From assembly GCA_031258665.1 (NCBI GenBank), contig JAIRML010000138.1:1-6819 (forward strand): a DNA stretch of 6,819 bases. The letters run 5' to 3'. This document shows positions 1 to 4,700 of the stretch, piece by piece. Made by a program: the position numbers and the translations under genes. A model generated the notes under the pieces. The model had not been told where the DNA came from. It did no database searches and worked only from the letters and a program-made list of their open reading frames with translations. The stretch comes from Oscillospiraceae bacterium. Its GTDB lineage: Bacteria; Bacillota; Clostridia; Oscillospirales; UBA929. The stretch's first letter is position 1; each line of letters begins with the position of its first letter.

Positions 1-1
1 C

Positions 2-745
2 GTCCACCCGGCGGCCGGGCACGCGGCCGGCACGCTGGTCAACGCGCTGCTCCACCATTGCCGGGGCGGCCTGTCCGGCATCGGCGGCGTCGCGCGCCCC
101 GGCATTGTGCACCGGTTGGACAGGGACACATCGGGGCTGTTGGTGGCCGCCAAGAACGACGCGGCGCACCTCGCGCTCGCCGGGCAGCTCGCCCGGCGCG
201 AGATGACGCGCGTCTACGAGGGCCTGGCGGCGGGCGCCCTGCCCAACGCGCACGGCGTCTGGCGGGGCGCGATCGGGCGGGACCCGAAAAATCGAAAGCG
301 CATGGCCGTGGTGGCCGTGGGCGGAAAACCGGCCGTCACGCATTACCGGGTGTTGGCGCGCCTGCCGGGCGCGACGCATGTGGAATGCAGGCTGGAGACA
401 GGCCGCACCCACCAGATCCGGGCGCATCTGCGCGCCGCCGGACACCCGCTGCTGGGGGACAGCCTCTACGGCGGGCCGGACCGGTGGGCGCTGCGCGGGC
501 AGTGTTTGCACGCCGCTTCGCTGCGATTGACGCACCCGAGGACCGGCCGGCCTCTGCTGTTTGAGGCGCCCCGGCCGGATTATTTTGCGGCCGTGTTGGC
601 GCGGCTGGCGCCGGCCGACGCGCCGTGGCCCGAAGAGGCAGAAAACCCGGGGCCGGGCGCGGCCCCGGAGGTGTACAAGGCCCCGGAGACGGGAGAAAGG
701 CCTGTAAAGACAGACAAACCGGGAGGAACAGATGGGAATGTTTGA
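2..745 (+). CDS. RluA/RluD-family rRNA pseudouridine synthase, 5'-truncated
   Basis: Enzymes of this family isomerise specific uridines to pseudouridine in structured RNA, usually 23S rRNA, in the cytoplasm. The frame is open from base 2, so the start and any N-terminal S4 domain lie outside the window; 247 codons remain. Family motifs are clear: VHPAAGH near the left edge, then NALLHHC, then GIVHRLDRDTSGLL, in which the Asp at 119-121 is the expected catalytic residue. Further on come the ETGRTHQIRAHL block (about 394-429) and GHPLLGDSLYGG (about 440-475). The order and spacing are those of RluD-like proteins (YlyB-like in Bacillota), but the target uridines cannot be read from the sequence, so no symbol is given. 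The conserved fold ends near base 607. It is followed by an unusual 45-residue tail rich in Pro, Gly, Glu and Ala. The stop lies inside the next gene, which suggests translational coupling. Confidence 0.93.
   Translation, partial: VHPAAGHAAGTLVNALLHHCRGGLSGIGGVARPGIVHRLDRDTSGLLVAAKNDAAHLALAGQLARREMTRVYEGLAAGALPNAHGVWRGAIGRDPKNRKRMAVVAVGGKPAVTHYRVLARLPGATHVECRLETGRTHQIRAHLRAAGHPLLGDSLYGGPDRWALRGQCLHAASLRLTHPRTGRPLLFEAPRPDYFAAVLARLAPADAPWPEEAENPGPGAAPEVYKAPETGERPVKTDKPGGTDGNV
647..668. repeat. Perfect 8-bp GC-only inverted repeat in the tail of the RluA gene
   Basis: Arms CCGGGGCC (647-654) and GGCCCCGG (661-668) are exact reverse complements around a 6-base loop. The repeat lies within codons for the low-complexity tail of the pseudouridine synthase, about 50 bases before the ribosome binding site of the HAD gene. 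No U-run follows, so it is not a typical intrinsic terminator. It could form a stable mRNA hairpin that affects expression of the downstream gene, or it may be a by-product of very high GC content. Confidence 0.35.
721..726 (+). promoter_or_regulatory. Ribosome binding site of the HAD hydrolase gene
   Basis: GGGAGG lies 5 bases before the ATG at 732 and fits the Shine-Dalgarno consensus. It sits inside the last codons of the pseudouridine synthase gene. A second in-frame ATG at 738 would have an 11-base spacing, so 732 is the better start, though the two would differ by only two residues. Confidence 0.75.
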
Positions 746-1538
746 GCATGTCCTGCTGGCGTCCGATCTGGACGGCACGCTCTACAACCGGGCGCGGCAG
801 GTGTCGGAGACCAATCGAACCGCGATCCGGCGGTTCACCGAGGCGGGCGGGCGGTTCACCGTGGCCACGGGGCGGTCGATCCAGGCCTTTGTGCAGCCGC
901 GGCGGGAGATCCCGCTGAACGCCCCGGTCATCTTGGCCAACGGCGCGCTCATCTGTGACTGCGATGAGGGCCGGGTGCTGCGGTCCGTCCCGCTGGGCGG
1001 CGACTATTTGTCCGTGTGCGCCGCCGCCGGAGCGGCCTTCCCGGAGGTCGCCGTCGAGGCGCACTTGCTGACGGGGATCTGGGTCGTCGGGAGCAACGCG
1101 ATGTCGCGCGCGCACCTCACCGCCGTGCAGGTCTCCGCCACGCAGGCCTCCTCTTTGGCGGACATCCCGGGCGGCTGGCTGAAGGCGCTGTTTGTGGGGG
1201 AAGAGGCGGCGCTGCGGGCGCTGGACGGCTGGTTCCGCCCGCGGTACGGCGATCGGTACGATCTCTGTTTCTCCCACGCGAACCTGCTGGAGATGCAGCA
1301 CAAGGAGGCCAACAAGGGCGCGGCGCTGCTCTGGTTGGCCGACGCCCTATCGGTCCCGCGCGCGCGGGTCTTTTGTGTCGGAGACCAAGAAAACGACCTG
1401 CCCATGCTGTCCGCGGTCACCTCCTTTGCCCCGGCAAACGCCGCCCCGGAGGTCCGCGCCGCGGTCCGCCACATGGCTCCCGACTGCGACGACCACACCA
1501 TAGCGGCCGTCATCGACATGCTGCCGGCGTTGCTGTGA
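732..1538 (+). CDS. Cof-type HAD-superfamily hydrolase (sugar-phosphate phosphatase-like)
   Basis: A predicted cytoplasmic Mg2+-dependent phosphatase of 268 residues, a normal length for the Cof (HAD IIB) subfamily, which acts on sugar phosphates, FMN, PLP and similar small phosphoesters. All four HAD motifs are visible. Motif I is SDLDGTLYN, with nucleophile D12 and acid/base D14. Motif II is ATGRS with T46. Motif III is K195 in ANKG. Motif IV is GDQENDLPML, with D218 and D222 for metal binding. Residues of roughly 85-185 form the C2-type cap that sets the substrate; they are too divergent to name it. The gene overlaps the pseudouridine synthase stop by 14 bases and has its ribosome binding site within that gene, so the two are likely one operon. 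A strong hairpin follows 34 bases after the stop. The HAD identity is firm; the substrate is unknown. Confidence 0.94.
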   Translation: MGMFEHVLLASDLDGTLYNRARQVSETNRTAIRRFTEAGGRFTVATGRSIQAFVQPRREIPLNAPVILANGALICDCDEGRVLRSVPLGGDYLSVCAAAGAAFPEVAVEAHLLTGIWVVGSNAMSRAHLTAVQVSATQASSLADIPGGWLKALFVGEEAALRALDGWFRPRYGDRYDLCFSHANLLEMQHKEANKGAALLWLADALSVPRARVFCVGDQENDLPMLSAVTSFAPANAAPEVRAAVRHMAPDCDDHTIAAVIDMLPALL

Positions 1539-1572
1539 GGGAGAAGATCGAAAAGTTTGTTCCAAGCGTGAA

Positions 1573-1603
1573 AAGGGTCGGTTGCTTTTCGCAACCGACC
1601 CTT
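1573..1603 (+). terminator. Strong hairpin after the HAD gene, probable transcription terminator
   Basis: A perfect 13-bp stem pairs AAGGGTCGGTTGC (1573-1585) with GCAACCGACCCTT (1591-1603) around the loop TTTTC. It begins 34 bases after the HAD stop and lies well before the mannosidase gene, which is where an operon terminator is expected. The weak point is the tail: on the + strand the stem is followed by AAAATCTG rather than a T-run. On the - strand the stem ends in CCCTTTTCAC, a slightly better but still short T-run. It may therefore be an atypical or bidirectional terminator, or a 3'-end-stabilising stem. Confidence 0.6.
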
Positions 1604-1731
1604 AAAATCTGTACGACGAACCCATCTATGTCCGGCACAGCGCCATCCCTTTTGGGTCTCCCGTCCCCTGTTTGTCCGCCTTTTCCGACAAGATTAATAC
1701 AAAATCGAATGCACGGCTCGCAAATTCGGCA

Positions 1732-1737
1732 TACAAT
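1732..1737 (+). promoter_or_regulatory. Candidate -10 box for the mannosidase gene
   Basis: TACAAT differs from the TATAAT consensus at one base and lies about 46 bases before the GTG start, in a locally AT-richer part of the 244-base intergenic region. No convincing -35 hexamer sits 16-18 bases upstream (that stretch reads around ATGCAC), so any sigma-A promoter here would be weak or activator-dependent. I saw no clear operator or catabolite-repression (cre) site between the hairpin and the gene. The rest of the intergenic region (1604-1731 and 1738-1763) holds nothing else I can support. Confidence 0.3.
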
Positions 1738-1763
1738 ACAGACAACCCAACTGAAAAAAGAAG

Positions 1764-1782
1764 AAGGAGAAGGTGAACAAAG
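1764..1782 (+). promoter_or_regulatory. Purine-rich ribosome binding region deciding the GTG start of the mannosidase
   Basis: The leader from about 1754 is almost all A and G. AAGGAG (1764-1769) is 13 bases from the GTG at 1783, rather far. AAGGTGA (1770-1776) also matches the anti-Shine-Dalgarno sequence and has the better 6-base spacing. The octamer AGGTGAAC occurs at 1771-1778 and again at 1781-1788, which creates a second GTG-AAC at 1773 in another frame. Only the 1783 start leads into a signal peptide and the GH38 domain, and an in-frame TGA at 1774-1776 rules out any start further upstream. Confidence 0.6.
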
Positions 1783-4700
1783 GTGAACTCTCGAATCTGC
1801 AAACGCGCCGGCGCCCTTTTGCTGTGCGTCGCGCTTTGCGTCTCGCTGTGCGTTTCCCTTGGTGCGGCGGCACAGGCCGTCACACTCGACAAGAGCTTCC
1901 AATTCTACATGGTTCCAAACAGCCACCTCGACACATCGTGGCAGTGGCCTTTCCAGTACACCGCGGAAAATCTCCTCCGCACGATGTACTACAACTTCAC
2001 CCGCTCGCTGGACGGGAACGAGAACTATGTCTTCTCCACCTCGGCGTCCCAGCATTATAAGTGGGCGAAGGACTATTACAACGAAAACTACTACAGCTCT
2101 TCCACCTCCAACAACGACACGCATTACAGACAGATCTGGGACAGGATCCAAAAGCTTGTCGCCAACGGCCAATTGGACATCACCGGAGGCCAGACAGTCG
2201 AGCCTGACACGAACTCGCCGTCCGGCGAGGCGCAAGTCCGTTCCGTGCTCATCGCCGACCATTTCTTCGAGGAGGAGTTCGGCGCGGATAAAATCCCGAT
2301 CACGGGCTTCCTGCCGGACTGCTTCGGCTTTACCGGGCAGTATCCGCAGATCCTGCTGAAGTCAGGCATGAAGTACTTCGTCACCAGCAAACTGAACTGG
2401 AACGACACCAACAGGAACCGCGACTCCGACCTGTTCTATTGGCGCGCCCTTGACGGAAAGTCCAAGGTCATATCTTACGTCCTCTACAAGGACTACCCCT
2501 CGACCGACTGGAACGCCAGCTCGGTGCAAACCGCGTTTGACCGCAACTGGCAGAGCGGCAAGTCGACGAACGTCAAGCGCGCCATGGGCTTCTTCGGAAG
2601 CGGCGACTCCGGCGGCGGCCTGCCGTATTCGGCCAACCCGTCCGGCGGCAACAGCTACGCCGCGCCCGCGACGCTCAACAACTCCTCCGCCGCGACTGTC
2701 AAGATGGCGACCTGCACACAGTACTTCCAAGATGTGGAAGCCGACATCGCGGCCGGCACCAACGGCGAAGCGCTCCGCTATGTTGACGGCGAGATGTACC
2801 TTGAGTACCATCGCGGCACATACACATCGTGGTCGCGCATGAAACGCTACAACCGCAAGACCGAGATCATGGCGGAGGTGGCGGAAAAGGCCGCGACGGC
2901 CGCGTACTACACAGGGGCTGTCGCGGGCAACAGCGCCGACAAGGTCATGTATGCCTGGGATAAAGTCACCATCAACCAGATGCACGATGTCCTGCCGGGT
3001 TCCGCCGCCCCTTACCAGTACTATGTCGCGTTCAACGACCATGAGCTGGCGCAGAACCTCCTTACGAGCGTCCAGCGCAACGCCCTTGTCGCGCTGGCAT
3101 ACCGCGCCGACACCCAGGTCTCCGGCAAGCCCGTGTTCGTCTACAACCCGCTCTCGTGGGAGCGCTCCGGCGAGGTTTCCGCCGTCCTGCACTACGACGG
3201 CGCTCTTCCGGCGGGGGGCATCGTCCTCTACGACGGCGACAAGGCCATCTTCCCATCCGGCATCGCCCGCAACGAGGCGCAGGGCACGCTGACCGTGACC
3301 TTCGTGGCCAGCGCCGTGCCGGCCATCGGCTACAAGGTATTCAACGCGGTCGAAAGCGACGCGCCGGCGCCGGCCTCCGACCTGAAGGTGAACGGCTGGG
3401 TCTTCGAAAACGATTTCCTCAAGATGACCATCAACCCGGAAACCGGTTACATATCGAGTCTCGTCAACAAAAAGAACGGCGTCGAGTCGTTCGCGCAGGG
3501 CGTCGGCACCGAGGGCGGCGAGCTGCACGTGTACAACGACACCGGCGGCAGTTCCTGGCCGGCCTGGGATCTGATCGACTCGCAAGTCAACAAAGAACCC
3601 GACACAATCCTGGACGAGGCGCCGATTTCGCTTGAGATCATTGAGAACAACACCGAAAAGGTCACCATCAAGGTGGTCAAAGGGTACGACCAAGCCATCG
3701 TCACGCAGTATTACACGCTCCGCGCCGGCGAAGACAGCGTGGAGGTCAAACTGGCGGCCGACTGGTTCGAGTCGAACCGCTTGCTGAAGGTTTCTTTCCC
3801 GATCAATGCCTCCGCCGAGATGGCCACATACGAGACGGCCTACGGCTCGCTGCAGCGCCCGACGACCCGTGACACCTCGTTCAGCCGCGCCCGTTTCGAA
3901 GTGCCCGGCCACAAGTACCTCGACATCACCGATGAGAGCGGCGCGTACGGCGTTTCCGTCATGAACGACGCCAAGTACGGCTTCGACTCTCTGAAGAAGA
4001 CGGTCAACGGCACGACATTCGTGCGTTCGCGCATCTCCGTTGTCCGCACGCCGCAGTCCGGCCCGCTTTCCGCGTCGGCGTACGGCCCCAGTCCGGCGAC
4101 CATCGACTCCGGCCCGATGGAGTTCGTCTACTCCATTTATCCCCACGCCGGCAGTTGGGAGGACGCCAAGTCCGTCAACAAGGGCTTTGAACTCAACTAC
4201 CCGCTGACAGCCATCGAGGCCCAAAAGAACGAGGGCGTTCTCGGCTCGGCGAAGTCATTCGCCTCGTCCGACAAATCCAACGCCATCATCACCGTCTTCA
4301 AGAACCAGAACGACAAGCCGGACGACCCCAACACGGTGATCCTGCGCCTGTACGAGTCCAGCGGCCGCGACACCGAAGGCGTCACGGTGACGCTGCCCGG
4401 TCATGTGCTGACCGCCAAAGAGGTCAACATGATAGAGCACGACTACGACCCGGCGTACATGGCGGCCTACGGCGTGGGGGGCAAGGCCATCGCCATCGAC
4501 GGCGACAAGATTACATTCGACCTGGGCAAGTACGAAATCCTCACCATTGAGCTCACATTGGCGCCGGCCGGTCTGGCGCCCATGCCGGAGATCAAACAGG
4601 AAGCCGTTGCGCTCCCCTATGACCTGCAAGGCACATCCCCGAACGCGAACCGCCGCGCGGGTTTCTTCCAGGGCAGCGGCACCGCCACAAGCCCCGGCCT

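Noticed and set aside
336..1301. A 321-codon minus-strand frame spanning the pseudouridine synthase and HAD genes
   Set aside because: Both + strand genes have complete catalytic motifs here; the antisense translation is low-complexity Arg/Pro/Ala/Gly and crosses two gene boundaries.
1560..1574. Possible catabolite-repression (cre) site, TTCCAAGCGTGAAAA
   Set aside because: It shares only the AAGCG core, lacks the leading TG and trailing CA of the consensus, and lies upstream of the hairpin, far from the mannosidase start.
1671..1700. Alternative promoter with TTGTCC as -35 and TTAATA/TAATAC as -10
   Set aside because: Neither hexamer matches well at a 16-18 base spacing; the TACAAT at 1732 is a better single element, though also without a partner.
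1773..2060. A 95-codon + strand frame starting at the first GTG of the duplicated octamer
   Set aside because: Its product is basic and patternless and fully overlaps the signal peptide and GH38 start in another frame; AAGGAG is only 3 bases from this GTG.
1510..2262. Minus-strand frames across the intergenic region and the start of the mannosidase gene (also 1626-1892)
   Set aside because: They overlap the hairpin, the leader and the signal peptide region, have no recognisable domain, and show no good ribosome binding site that I can see.
2362..4224. A 620-codon open frame on the minus strand opposite the mannosidase
   Set aside because: It lies wholly opposite GH38 coding sequence with intact family motifs. 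Its translation is Val/Gly/Arg/Ala-rich without recognisable domains, as expected for the complement of GC-rich codons.
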